Shown one piece after another: positions 28,662-38,777 of a stretch of 51,353 nucleotides of DNA. The DNA is from Vairimorpha ceranae (lineage: Eukaryota > Microsporidia > Nosematidae), in contig NW_020169322.1 in assembly GCF_000988165.1 (NCBI RefSeq), forward strand, positions 1-51,353, written 5' to 3'. Both the position numbers and the translations under genes were made by a program. The notes under the pieces are model-generated. The model was not told the origin of the DNA. It did no database searches and worked only from the letters and a program-made list of their open reading frames with translations. How positions within the stretch are numbered: position 1 is the first letter of the stretch; every line of letters starts with the position of its first letter.

Positions 28662-30731
28662 ATGCATTACAAAGAGAAACAAAATCATTATAAAAATGTC
28701 ACTTGTTCAATTTCAATACTAAAAGATAAAATATCAAATGAAGATATTACTAACATCAATATTACAGAAATATTTAAAATATTTGAATTTACTGATCTTT
28801 ATCTTCAATACTTTATTTTAACAAAAAATAAAACAGAAAAAATAACTATAAATAGCTTTTCTGCGCATAAAGTTGGTGCGATGATAAGAAACGTAAAGAA
28901 AACTACAATTATCAGATACAATCAATTAGATCTCGATAATACAATGATTAAGTGGTTAAAGTTAAATTTATCTAACTTTACAAATACAAAAGATATAATT
29001 TCTATTTTAAATGAACTAAATTTAAACCAAAAAGATAAAAATTTTTTTAGGCAATATTTTGGATACAATATAATTTACAAGGAATATAAAAAACTTATCG
29101 ATGATGCTTCGACTGAAAATTTACAAATATTATTAGTTTTGTTAGATAATAACAAAATATGTTACAATAAATTACTAGAAATTTATCAAAAACTAAATTA
29201 TTATTTGGAAAATAATATCTTGGATAAAAATTTTATATTTTGTTGTAAATTTCTATATTTCTTACTTGAATATGATTTTAAGATGTTTTATGAAGATTAT
29301 AAAGAATTTCTATTAGGATTTAGTATTTATTTATTTGATTTACTTTATCTTCAAGATACTATAAGGATATTTGAAATCCAAGATATAAAATATATAGTAA
29401 AACTTATAAAAATTATTTATCCGATTGGAAGTAGCAAATATAAAAAAGGTATTTATATTAAGTCTTTAGAAAGACTTAATACACTTTTTACAAATATTTA
29501 TGAAGATACTATAATGCTTATTTTCATACTTGAAATATTTTGTATGACAGATGAATTTTATGCTTCTAATGATTCTTTAGACTTACTACATAATCAATTA
29601 GAAGCCTTTCAACTATCGCCATTATTTAAAACTTACAAAGATTATGATTTTATTAGTTTAAGTTTTTTTAAATATAAATACAAAATTTTAAATAAATTAA
29701 AAGTAATATTGGAAAAATCGTATGACAAATTAAATGTATATAATGATTTGTACCATAATGATACAAACAGTTGTGTAATTTTATATCACCTAAATGATAC
29801 TGCTTTTTATGGTCTACTAGATAACCTTATAATATTAATTAATAATTCAAATGATAAAATTCAATACATCAATATTTTATTTGATAAACTAAAAGAAGAT
29901 GATTTATCTTATTTGTATTTATATCTACAGGCAATTAAAGAAAATCATAAGCATGTTTTATATTTTACTATTTATTTTTTACAGATGCATGTTACACTCC
30001 ATAGAAATTATTTTGAAATGTTAATATTAATTTACTTCAATTTTATTGATGAAAATGATGTGTATATTTGTAGAACAAGAATTAAAATATTGGATTTTAT
30101 AAGTAAAACAGATAAAATATATATTGATATTATAATTAAAGAAATAAAAAAATATAAGAATAAGAACAAAAACATATTTATATTAATTTATTTTGTAATA
30201 AAAAGCATTAAAGGGATATCAAAGGAAGAATTTATATTTTTATATAAATATCTGCTTGATGATTTGGAAAAAAGTATAAAAAATAATGTTAAAGACTTAC
30301 ATAAAAATAAAGATTCGCAAAAAAATAATATTAAAGATTTACATAAAAACAAAGATTCACAAAAAAATACAGTCACATGTTCTGTAGGAGAAGACACTTT
30401 TTCATACCAAGTCGATACAACTAAATACAGATTTAAATATTTTTATTACAAACTTGCACTAGATTTATTGACAATTTATGATAGTACAGACAAAATAGAA
30501 TTAATTAATTTTACAAATTTTCATAATTACACAATTATATTACTTTATTATCAAAAACTTAACAGTGGCTATGATTTAATAAAACAAGACCTGTTTAAGT
30601 ACGTTTTTCTATGTTCTAAAAAAGAGAGAAAAATTTTATACAAATTAATTTTTATTGAAAAAATATGCGAAAACGACCAAGTAAATGATAAAAAAACTGT
30701 AACAAGAATCGAAAAAAAATATAATATTTAA
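28662..30731 (+). CDS. Large helical protein of unknown function
   Basis: A 689-residue protein, helical throughout and rich in Ile, Leu, Tyr, Asn and Lys; the spacing of helices suggests an alpha-solenoid (HEAT/ARM-like) fold, for example LLDNNKICYNKLLEIYQKLN and KIQYINILFDKLKEDDLSYL. Near residues 545-572 a 14-residue unit (KNNVKDLHKNKDSQ) is repeated twice. No catalytic motif, signal peptide or membrane helix. No CCC motif precedes the ATG, which is the first in frame. It converges with a basic protein gene 11 bases after its stop. No homologue recognised. Confidence 0.75.
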   Translation: MHYKEKQNHYKNVTCSISILKDKISNEDITNINITEIFKIFEFTDLYLQYFILTKNKTEKITINSFSAHKVGAMIRNVKKTTIIRYNQLDLDNTMIKWLKLNLSNFTNTKDIISILNELNLNQKDKNFFRQYFGYNIIYKEYKKLIDDASTENLQILLVLLDNNKICYNKLLEIYQKLNYYLENNILDKNFIFCCKFLYFLLEYDFKMFYEDYKEFLLGFSIYLFDLLYLQDTIRIFEIQDIKYIVKLIKIIYPIGSSKYKKGIYIKSLERLNTLFTNIYEDTIMLIFILEIFCMTDEFYASNDSLDLLHNQLEAFQLSPLFKTYKDYDFISLSFFKYKYKILNKLKVILEKSYDKLNVYNDLYHNDTNSCVILYHLNDTAFYGLLDNLIILINNSNDKIQYINILFDKLKEDDLSYLYLYLQAIKENHKHVLYFTIYFLQMHVTLHRNYFEMLILIYFNFIDENDVYICRTRIKILDFISKTDKIYIDIIIKEIKKYKNKNKNIFILIYFVIKSIKGISKEEFIFLYKYLLDDLEKSIKNNVKDLHKNKDSQKNNIKDLHKNKDSQKNTVTCSVGEDTFSYQVDTTKYRFKYFYYKLALDLLTIYDSTDKIELINFTNFHNYTIILLYYQKLNSGYDLIKQDLFKYVFLCSKKERKILYKLIFIEKICENDQVNDKKTVTRIEKKYNI

Positions 30732-30742
30732 TAAAATAAGTT

Positions 30743-31234
30743 TTATCTTTTCTTAATTCTTTTTTTTGCTTTGGGTTTAAAACGATTTTTTTCTTTTTCA
30801 TTAACTTTTGGATATTCTAATTTTGATTTACTTGGAATATGTAACTTACTTCTTTCTCTGTCTTCTTTTACAATTTTCCGACCATCACCTTCCTTATAAA
30901 CTTTCATAAATTCTTTGGAACTTAAGCCTTTCCCATTATTTTTTATTTTTAACATCCTTCTTTCTTTTCGTGATAATTTTTCTTCATTATTAGCATTCTT
31001 TTCATTAAATGCAATACTTTTAGTAGATTCAATAATATTATTATTTTCTAACTTTACATTAGTACATGTTTTTGCTTTTTTCTTGTGAGATTTTTTTGAC
31101 AATTGTCTAATCTTCTTCTTACTATATTTTTCTTCTTCAGTGTTTTCCGTTTCGTTATTATTTTTTTCATTTAAATAATCAACTACTTTAGTTAAACTTT
31201 GTTTATGTAGTTGTTTCTCAGTAACATTAGACAT
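30743..31234 (-). CDS. Very basic protein, probably nucleolar
   Basis: A 163-residue protein dominated by Lys, Arg, Glu and Asn, with several bipartite nuclear-signal-like clusters (KKKIRQLSKKSHKKKAK, LSRKERRMLKIKN) and a C-terminal KPKAKKRIKKR. ACCCTT lies before the ATG. The composition is typical of ribosome-assembly or RNA-binding accessory proteins in the nucleolus, but no family motif was recognised. The segment NGKGLSSKEFMKVYKEGDGRK is the least low-complexity part and would be the best query. Confidence 0.7.
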   Translation of the reverse strand: MSNVTEKQLHKQSLTKVVDYLNEKNNNETENTEEEKYSKKKIRQLSKKSHKKKAKTCTNVKLENNNIIESTKSIAFNEKNANNEEKLSRKERRMLKIKNNGKGLSSKEFMKVYKEGDGRKIVKEDRERSKLHIPSKSKLEYPKVNEKEKNRFKPKAKKRIKKR

Positions 31235-31275
31235 ATTTAAAGGGTAAAAAGCAAAAAAAATATAAATTAACCGTT

Positions 31276-31779
31276 TTAATTTTCTCGTCTTTCCGCCTCT
31301 TTTCTTATGTGCTTATTTGATACAGTTTTCATATTAAAATTATTTATATCATTTGTCTCATATTTATTTTTACGTATTCTATGCCCTCTTGTTCTAGGGG
31401 CTCTTGTATCTCTAGCCTGTTTTTTATTCTTAATGTGTGCTCTCTTGCCTCTTCCAAAATCTCTAGGTAGATTTTCTTTCAACAAATATGATGTCTCTTT
31501 AGAACGATGTAGTCTTTTAGGGGATGATCCTTTCGTAATTTCAAAGTTCATTTTTTGTAATACTAATTGTTCATGTGAGCTGGGCGGTGTTATGTCTACA
31601 CCTTCATCTTCTTTATCTTGTTTCATCATTTCCTCTTCACTTACTATAACAGGTAAAGATTCCAAATCATCTTCTTCATTAACTTTCCTCAAATGGTTAT
31701 CCGTCAATATAAGATTTTCTCCTTGTTCAATCTCATCCTTTTTGCCAACTACTGACTGGCTTCTTTTTTCTGCATCCAT
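31276..31779 (-). CDS. Hydrophilic basic protein, unknown
   Basis: A 167-residue protein, acidic in the first half ([18 protein letters not shown]) and basic in the second ([20 protein letters not shown], then [10 protein letters not shown]), suggesting a nuclear, disordered nucleic-acid-associated protein. Base composition is less AT-biased than its neighbours. The CCCC motif lies about 40 bases before the ATG, unusually far, and two other ATGs in a different frame (from 31801) precede it. It sits upstream of the basic protein on the same strand. The antisense frame over the same span is Ser/Phe-rich and looks like a shadow. Confidence 0.65.
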   Translation of the reverse strand: MDAEKRSQSVVGKKDEIEQGENLILTDNHLRKVNEEDDLESLPVIVSEEEMMKQDKEDEGVDITPPSSHEQLVLQKMNFEITKGSSPKRLHRSKETSYLLKENLPRDFGRGKRAHIKNKKQARDTRAPRTRGHRIRKNKYETNDINNFNMKTVSNKHIRKEAERREN

Positions 31780-32068
31780 ACATTTTTGAGAATTTTTTCA
31801 TTTTATAAAGAATAAGGGGTAAAGGAGTTTACTTTACAATTTATATAAAAAAGATCAAGAAAACATTTAGTTCTAAAACAAAATTTCAATAAATTATAAA
31901 TTTGCAGACATTTTCGTCTTAAAATTTAATTTACTAAATCTTTATTATTAAATCATTTTAAAATTTGTAAATATTGCTTATCACTGTTTACTTTTCTTCA
32001 TTATTATTATAATTACAATTAATAAAATAAATGTAAACAAATTTTTAAACCTATTTATTTTCCCATAA

Positions 32069-33349
32069 ATGCATAATCTTATGGATGAACACGATTACAA
32101 AAAAATGATACGATTTATGAAAAAATCGTATCAATCATTTTGTAAAGAAGTTGTAGAAATAACAAAACCTTTTATTGACAACATAGATTTTTTACTAGTT
32201 AATTTCCCGTATTTTAAAGAAATAGAAATGGTTTCTAAATATTTTATGACACAAAATGAAGACTTTAATCATGTATTTATAGCAAAATTTTATTCATTTT
32301 CAAATATAATTTTTTACAATCCCGAATTAATTTGTGAAATGGACAATTATGATAGCATAAGCGTAAATAAGTTAAAACTGTGGGATGGTGTATTAGGAAG
32401 GAGTGGAAGAAAAAAACTTAGAAGGTCTTGGGTTAGATGTAAAGGATTAGAGACTGATGATACAGAGATATATACATTAAATGATAAAGAAGTGGTACTG
32501 AGATTATTTTTTGATATTATTAACTATCATTTTAAAAAAATGAAAAAGGTTGTTTTAGATCATATTAATATAAAAAAAGTCTTAGAATATTTGTATATTG
32601 ATGATTCTCTTATGGATAGAATATTAAATATTGAACATACATCAATTTTTAAAGGTATAGACAATGTATCAGAAATGTTTATAAAAAGTGAAAAATATAA
32701 TTTATTAGAAAAATATTATGAAAATGAACATGATGTAGTAAATGACAATCTAGACACTGATAGGCTTACATATTTATTTTTAATTAATCCACATTTCTTA
32801 GAGTACAAAACTATTTACAATGTGTTAAAACTTAAAGCGAGACATATTCCTGTTTATGAAAATTTTATATTAAAAAGAGGAGATTATTATTCTGATAAGG
32901 AGATGATTTGTTCTGACACAAAGTATTATCTTTATTTATCACTTCTGAATATTAACCCACCCGAAGTATTTTTTACTTTTCCTTTAGTCACTGAAAAGAT
33001 GATAAATCTTTGGTTCTTAGATGCAGAAAATGCTTTCATACTTTTCAATAATTTTAAATTTATAGATAAAGACATTTTGCATTCAAAAATTTTTGAAAGA
33101 ATACAAAATGCATACAGGAATGGTCTTAGTGAAAGTGTAAAGAGTAAGCCCAAGGTGAATACTATCTTTTCATTTTGTAGAAAATTACTAAAAAAAGATA
33201 TGCTCTCATTTATTAGCTATCACGAGACAGATAAAATTAATGAATATATTGATGAATGTTTCGATGACTCTTTTATGCGGTATATTTGTAAACTTGTTAT
33301 TGATGAAGTCCCTGTTCTAAATATTTTTGAAAAGCAGAGTAAAGAGTAG
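32069..33349 (+). CDS. Hypothetical protein, unknown function
   Basis: A 426-residue helical protein; TTCCCATAA directly precedes the ATG. Only a short basic patch (GRSGRKKLRRSWVRCKG, about residues 110-126) breaks the even Phe/Tyr/Ile/Asp/Lys composition. No signal peptide, membrane helix or catalytic motif was recognised. Regular hydrophobic spacing suggests a helical bundle or solenoid. It is divergent from the 31276-31779 gene; both starts have CCC-type motifs in the ~290-base shared spacer. Confidence 0.75.
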   Translation: MHNLMDEHDYKKMIRFMKKSYQSFCKEVVEITKPFIDNIDFLLVNFPYFKEIEMVSKYFMTQNEDFNHVFIAKFYSFSNIIFYNPELICEMDNYDSISVNKLKLWDGVLGRSGRKKLRRSWVRCKGLETDDTEIYTLNDKEVVLRLFFDIINYHFKKMKKVVLDHINIKKVLEYLYIDDSLMDRILNIEHTSIFKGIDNVSEMFIKSEKYNLLEKYYENEHDVVNDNLDTDRLTYLFLINPHFLEYKTIYNVLKLKARHIPVYENFILKRGDYYSDKEMICSDTKYYLYLSLLNINPPEVFFTFPLVTEKMINLWFLDAENAFILFNNFKFIDKDILHSKIFERIQNAYRNGLSESVKSKPKVNTIFSFCRKLLKKDMLSFISYHETDKINEYIDECFDDSFMRYICKLVIDEVPVLNIFEKQSKE

Positions 33350-33484
33350 ATGTGAAAATTATACTTTTATTTAATTTTTAATTAATATAAAGCTACTTTA
33401 TATTACTTTAAATTTTTATATAAATAACCACAAATTTTAAGATGTCAGATAACCACCTTTTTTTAATATTTTTACCCCTCATAA

Positions 33485-34009
33485 ATGCCTAATGTTATAA
33501 TCGAAGATTTAATTTCATTGTTTTTGAGACAAAAAATCGATAAAAATACACTTATTAAAATTTTAGAGATTTATAAAATATCACACAAGGAATTTAATAA
33601 AGAAGTTATAGAGAAAATTCGTGAAAGTACTAATAGACCCATATTAAAGATTAGTACATTTTTAGATGATTCTTATCTTAAGAAATTAAAAAATATGGAA
33701 TTTCCGAAATCTACAACTCTTTGTCATAAAAGATACGATTTTGATGAGTTATACAAATCTAACAAATTTATTACATATAAGAGTATTTCTAGAATGCTTT
33801 CAGTTGATGAAATAGCATCGAAAGTTGATCAATATTATAAAATAATGAATATTAACTGTCGACCGGATAAAGATACAATTGAATACTTTCATAAATCAAT
33901 AGAGGCATACATAAAAAAATTAATAGAGAAATGTGATAAATTAGATACTAAAACTATAAAAAAGATGTTAGGTAAAGATAAACATATATTGAATATTTAT
34001 GATATCTAA
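33485..34009 (+). CDS. Hypothetical protein, possible histone-fold subunit
   Basis: A 174-residue protein with ACCCCTC before its ATG. The segment VDEIASKVDQYYKIMNINCR followed by TIEYFHKSIEAYIKKLIEKC can be read as two helices of a histone-fold-like unit, as in SAGA/TFIID subunits (Ada1/Hfi1 or TAFs), but the match is weak and from pattern only. The N-terminal half is helical with a Lys-rich stretch. Followed 64 bases later by the cyclin-like gene with its own start motif. Confidence 0.65.
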   Translation: MPNVIIEDLISLFLRQKIDKNTLIKILEIYKISHKEFNKEVIEKIRESTNRPILKISTFLDDSYLKKLKNMEFPKSTTLCHKRYDFDELYKSNKFITYKSISRMLSVDEIASKVDQYYKIMNINCRPDKDTIEYFHKSIEAYIKKLIEKCDKLDTKTIKKMLGKDKHILNIYDI

Positions 34010-34073
34010 TATTATTGTTTTTTTTTACTACATTTTTACACAAAGGACAGACAGAAGATTTGTATCCCTTTTT

Positions 34074-34598
34074 ATGCTAAAATATTACAAAGATATCGAA
34101 AAAATAATATTAACATGCAAAAAAATAGGATGTACACAAAAAATAGTGCAATATTCTGTTTCTATTTTTAAATTATATGTGAATAATTCTAAAGATGAAG
34201 ATGTTGATTCTGTTATTGCAGCATCTATTTTATTGGGATGTAAAATATCTAATTATATAATTGACATAAATAGACTTACAAAGAATAAAAGTAAAGTTAT
34301 AGAAATTGAATTTGATATCTGTAAAGTTCTTGATTTTGATTTTAATCAAGAAGATATTTATACTAAATTGGTGTGTTATCTAACAAAGTACAATATAAGT
34401 CAAGATGTAGCACAATATGTATGGATTTTTATAAATGATAGTGTTTTTATTGATGTATCAAAATATGATTATGATAGTATAATATTAGCTTGTATCAATT
34501 TAGCGTGTTTAGTTTTTGATATTGATAATAAAATAGAAGTAAATAATAGTGTAAAAGAAATTATGAATTCTATTTTGTGCGTTTATGAAAAAAATTAA
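34074..34598 (+). CDS. Cyclin-like protein
   Basis: The start is placed at the ATG at 34074 because TATCCCTTTTT directly precedes it; the open frame runs further upstream and overlaps the previous gene but that part reads as spacer. The 174-residue product has the two-fold helical cyclin-box layout: IVQYSVSIFKLYVNNSKDED followed by VIAASILLGCKISN and IIDINRL as box 1, then VIEIEFDICKVLDFDF joining to box 2 (YVWIFINDSVFIDVSKYDYD, then IILACINLACLVFDID). This arrangement is closest to transcription-type cyclins (C, K, L, T or H). It is small for the family. The kinase partner is unknown. Confidence 0.7.
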   Translation: MLKYYKDIEKIILTCKKIGCTQKIVQYSVSIFKLYVNNSKDEDVDSVIAASILLGCKISNYIIDINRLTKNKSKVIEIEFDICKVLDFDFNQEDIYTKLVCYLTKYNISQDVAQYVWIFINDSVFIDVSKYDYDSIILACINLACLVFDIDNKIEVNNSVKEIMNSILCVYEKN

Positions 34599-34857
34599 AT
34601 ATTTTGTTTATTTTTACAATAAAATACTAATTTTAAAATTAAATATTTTGTTTATTTTTTACAAAAAAATATTTATTTTAAAAATTTAATATTTTGTTTA
34701 TTTTTACAAAAAAATACTAATTTTAAAGCTTAAATATTTTGTTTATTTTTACAATAAAATACTAGTTTTAAGCTTAAATACTTTGTTTATTTTTTACAAT
34801 AAAATATTTATTTTAAAAATTAAATATTTTGTTTATTTTTTACAATAAAACATTTTT
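34596..34857. repeat. Six-copy 44-46 bp tandem repeat
   Basis: Copies begin TAAATATTTTGTTTATTTTT at about 34596, 34640, 34685, 34731, 34775 and 34821 (period 44-46 bp), each followed by ACAATAAAATA(C/T)T and a TTTTAA-rich tail. The first copy begins within the stop codon of the cyclin-like gene and the last ends about 20 bases before the next ATG. Confidence 0.9.
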
Positions 34858-34879
34858 TAAAAAAAATACTTTGTGCATA

Positions 34880-35620
34880 ATGCACTTAAAAATAGAATAT
34901 AAAGTTATCACACCTTGTATCACATTTAAATCTTCAGTAAAGTACTGTTTAGTTAAATCTACTCTAAGGCTTTTACATTATAGATATCTATTCGTGTCAA
35001 ATAATTTAAAGATTAAATATAAAAACCCTGAGTATTTTTTTATTACTAAAAAAAGTCATGCTTTTTATCATACTTTAGATGTTGATTTGTCATTACAATA
35101 TAATAATAATCAGAAATATTTTATTATATTTAAGAATATCATATATGTTAAGAAATTTAATTTACAGTTGTTTCATACAAGATTTACTAATCAGTTAAAT
35201 TTAAATGATTATTTTTTTACAAGAAATATTTCTAGAAGCTTAGATGTTAAAATAAATATTTATACAAAAAAAGAGAAAGCAATTAAAAAAGAAATAAATC
35301 TACATTTGGATTTTACACCTCCTAGAAAATATTTATTATTTATATTGAAGACACTTTCTTCTTCTAGTAGCCAGGAAATTTTACTAAAAAGATGTATTTT
35401 TAATTTTAAAAATGTTAAAGGTAATGAAGATGTATATTTATACATTAAAGATAATCATAACCTTATTGAAGTAGAAGAAGAAAGTAATATGGTTTTAATA
35501 ATTGATGATTGCATACTTTACTATCAAAATAATAAAGATAATTTACAAGATCTAAGTTATGTAATGAAAAAAGAGTATATTTTTAAACCGATAGAAATGT
35601 TTTCATATCAAAATATTTAG
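34880..35620 (+). CDS. Beta-rich hypothetical protein
   Basis: The start is the ATG at 34880 (MHLKIEYKVI), giving 246 residues; an upstream in-frame TTG lies in the tandem repeat and is not likely used. The protein alternates short strands (FHTLDVDLSLQY-like, NISRSLDVKINIY, EINLHLDFTPPR, VLIIDDCILYY) and looks like one or two beta-sandwich domains, as in trafficking adaptors such as TRAPPC13 or arrestin-like proteins. No diagnostic motif supports a name. No CCC motif precedes it; its promoter is effectively the repeat array. Confidence 0.65.
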   Translation: MHLKIEYKVITPCITFKSSVKYCLVKSTLRLLHYRYLFVSNNLKIKYKNPEYFFITKKSHAFYHTLDVDLSLQYNNNQKYFIIFKNIIYVKKFNLQLFHTRFTNQLNLNDYFFTRNISRSLDVKINIYTKKEKAIKKEINLHLDFTPPRKYLLFILKTLSSSSSQEILLKRCIFNFKNVKGNEDVYLYIKDNHNLIEVEEESNMVLIIDDCILYYQNNKDNLQDLSYVMKKEYIFKPIEMFSYQNI

Positions 35621-35825
35621 AATTGTTTATAAAAATTCAATTAGAATTATTGTATTCGATTTCTGATTGTTAGATATAAACATGTTAAGGATATTTAAAT
35701 ATACAATAAAACATTACAATAATGTATAAATTACATATAAAATATACATGAAAAAGTAAACAAGTCAGAATTCTTAAAATTTGATAGGTTTAAAAATACA
35801 TCAAAAAATCATAAAATTTTACCCT

Positions 35826-37139
35826 ATGAAACGAAAAACAGAAATATTTATTGCTATTACAGTAGTCACTGCAGTGACATGTTACTTATTTAAAAAAATA
35901 ATAAATAGACAAAAGTCTGATTATACATCAATAAAACAGGAAGCAGATAAATATTTTATACAAGAAGATTATAAAAATGCTATTCTGTTGTACACTAAAT
36001 GTAAATATATGAAAAGTGATGCTGAAATTCTTACTAAAATTAGTCTCTGTAATTATTTCTTAAAAAATTATCAAGAAGTTATAAATAATTCTTTATTTAA
36101 GACAAATAATAAAGATCTAATAAAAATAAGATCTGAATGTTACAAGCAGATGGGAAATAAAAAAAAATTTCTTAAAGATTTAGCACTTTATGAAACATTT
36201 GCTAATAATAAAGAAGTCCAAGATGAAATTATGCAGACTGTTAAGGAAATTTGTGAAGAAGAAGTGAGTGAGTTTATTGAACAAGAAGGCTTAAAAATTA
36301 ATAAAGAAGATGTGCTAAGAGGACTTGTTTCAATAAAAAATATAAATGAGATTTATGATGCATTTGGAGGTAAATCTAAGAAGTTTAAATTTTCTAATGA
36401 TGAAAAGGAAGTGTTAAATCTTCTTAATGCCATTATTTTACACCTAAAAGGAAAAAAAGAACAGGCAATTCTTTTATTAGAAAAATCTACTTATAAATAC
36501 AGTATCTTGTATAGAGCATATTTTCTTACATTGAAGAATGAATATATTTCATCTTCATTGCCTTTAGATGACGAGATTACTACGCTTTACTTGTATTCTA
36601 AGATTTTTAAAGATAAATCTGATACTTACCTTAAATCTGCTATAGATAAATCAGTAGATCTACCTATTGAACAGAAAGACTTTCTGTACGTAGATCTTCT
36701 TGTATTTTACATTTCTAAAAAGGATGTTGAAAAAGTTAATGAAACAATTAATAATTTAAAAGAGACTCTTACCCCCACTTTATTGGAACTTATTGGAGAA
36801 TATTATTTAAAAAGTGGAAATCACTCTAAAATGTTAGATCTATTATCTAGTCATCCAGATACTCCTGGTAAATTACTTTTAACGGCACTTTATGCAATAA
36901 GTATTGATAAGAAAAAGGATGCTATAGAAATTTTATATAGAAGTATATCAGAATATTCATCTTATTTTAAATCTTATTTGTATTTAGGAAATATTTTAAT
37001 AAATGATGACTTAAATGAATGCAGGAAATTGTTTAATACATCACTTCAATATTGTTGTAATTCTGATGAGGTTTTTATTGTTAAGCAGTCACTTATTTTA
37101 ATAGAAGTACATGAATACATCAAAGAAAATAAAATATAA
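35826..37139 (+). CDS. TOM70: TOM70-like mitosomal import receptor
   Basis: The start is the ATG at 35826, directly after TTACCCT; an upstream GTG/ATT-type extension is unlikely. The 437-residue product has a short basic N-terminus and one membrane helix (IFIAITVVTAVTCYLF, about 7-22) followed by a cytosolic TPR solenoid (EADKYFIQEDYKNAILLYTK is a good first TPR). This N-anchored TPR layout, and the presence of Tom70 in the reduced mitosome import machinery of microsporidia, support the call. It is about 180 residues shorter than yeast Tom70. Other signal-anchored TPR proteins remain possible. Confidence 0.75.
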   Translation: MKRKTEIFIAITVVTAVTCYLFKKIINRQKSDYTSIKQEADKYFIQEDYKNAILLYTKCKYMKSDAEILTKISLCNYFLKNYQEVINNSLFKTNNKDLIKIRSECYKQMGNKKKFLKDLALYETFANNKEVQDEIMQTVKEICEEEVSEFIEQEGLKINKEDVLRGLVSIKNINEIYDAFGGKSKKFKFSNDEKEVLNLLNAIILHLKGKKEQAILLLEKSTYKYSILYRAYFLTLKNEYISSSLPLDDEITTLYLYSKIFKDKSDTYLKSAIDKSVDLPIEQKDFLYVDLLVFYISKKDVEKVNETINNLKETLTPTLLELIGEYYLKSGNHSKMLDLLSSHPDTPGKLLLTALYAISIDKKKDAIEILYRSISEYSSYFKSYLYLGNILINDDLNECRKLFNTSLQYCCNSDEVFIVKQSLILIEVHEYIKENKI

Positions 37140-38777
37140 AACAATGATACTTTATTAATGCATAAGCATAAAAATATATTTAAATTAAATTGGTTTATAA
37201 TTAATAAATCAAGCGGCATATTTTTAAAAATTGCTTCACTTTTAATGTGTATTAGATTTTTATACAAATAAAACCATATATTGTATATTTATAAAATTTG
37301 TACACAAATGCAGATGTGTGTTTAAAGATTGTTAATAAATTTTTATTTACTTTACAATTTACAAAAAAATTATTTTAGTATACTTCTCGATCATGTAGTG
37401 TAGTAAAATTTAATATCAAACTTAATTTATATTAAATTAACTTTAAGGAAAATATAAATGATATAAAATATACAAAAAATACTGTATTAAAAACAATCTT
37501 AGGCATTATTTTAATTTGTTGATCAAGTCTTAACTCTTATGTGATTATTGTTATTTTTTCTCAGAAAAATTACGATATTTTTTTGATTAATTTGATCAAA
37601 ATAAGTATATTTCAGACAATTGTATTATCTTAAATTTAAAAAACCAACTTAAAACTTGTGTGAGCAATCTAAAGATTTAAGCTTGAGCAGTATATTAATT
37701 TTACATTTATAAAAGATTGTGTAATTTTAAATATTTAATAAATATTTTCACACTTATTGCGAATTAAAAAAAGTAAATGTACTACCAGTAAAATTCTACT
37801 TTGACTTAACCAGCTTATACTACTGCTAGTTATTCATCTTATTTATAAACTAAATATTTACTTCAAAAATACAGAGAAGAAGAAATAATTTATGCAATAA
37901 CAGGACTTTCTTTGTTTCTATTAAAAATTTAGCTTTGTATGATTTTATGCTATTTTCTTCATGTTTTTTTAAATGTATAAAAAAATAGGTATTATCATTA
38001 ATCTAGTAGATTAACTCGTAAGTAATTATTAATATACGATAAAAAACTTGTTTTTATAGTAAAATATGTATTTTTTACATACTTATTATTAGTTAAATCA
38101 TTTCGTTTTAAATGGTCTCTGTTATCGATTTTTACTCAACACATTTGATAAAAAAATCAAAAATTTTATGTAAATTTGTGTTTAAAGTATTAAAATATTA
38201 TCTGAACGTCTAATTACTGCAACTTTATGATAGTTTATACAATTGTACTTTTTTAACAAAAGCTATACATAAATAGTTCACATTGAGTAATTATCACATT
38301 CAATAAAATTTCTTATGTTTTGTCTTAAAAGGTTACAAACCATCTCTAATTTTTTATGTTTGTAAATGGCATGTAAAATAATTAACATTTTTAAAAAAAC
38401 ACCGAGAACGCAAAAAAAGGTAAAGTATTAAAATAAAAAATAATTAAGAAAAAGGATAAAACATAAAATTTTACTATTTATACACCGATTAACAATTTTA
38501 TATTACAGGGATTTTGAATATGTAAAAATTTTTAAAATTGTTTTTATTTTTTTCACCAGTTCTTTAATTTATAAAGTCATCTTGGCATTTATACTTGACA
38601 TAGAAATAAACTAAATCATATTGTGTTAATATAAAATCCTTTTACTACAAAATAGCATTTTTGTAAAATTATCTTTATCAAGATTTTATAAATAGCTAAG
38701 CATAATAAAAATTTGTTTTTTTTTCTCCTTTATTTATGTAAACATTAAATGTAGTTGTAAACATAATTTCTCCCTAA
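37140..38777. other. 1.6-kb gene-free AT-rich region
   Basis: No supported coding region or RNA gene. An ATACAGAGAAGA string at about 37870 is reminiscent of U6 but lacks the rest of the U6 core. The right end holds the CCC motif (TCCCTAA) of the E1-like gene. Confidence 0.55.

Noticed and set aside
31307..31789. 160-codon frame antisense to the 31276-31779 gene
   Set aside because: It is Ser/Leu/Phe-rich, lacks a start motif and mirrors the charged sense protein; the sense strand has coding-like composition.
37868..37905. ATACAGAGAAGA string resembling the U6 snRNA core
   Set aside because: The next bases are AGAAATAATT and not the TTAGCATGG that contains the essential AGC triad, and no stem or T-run terminator fits.
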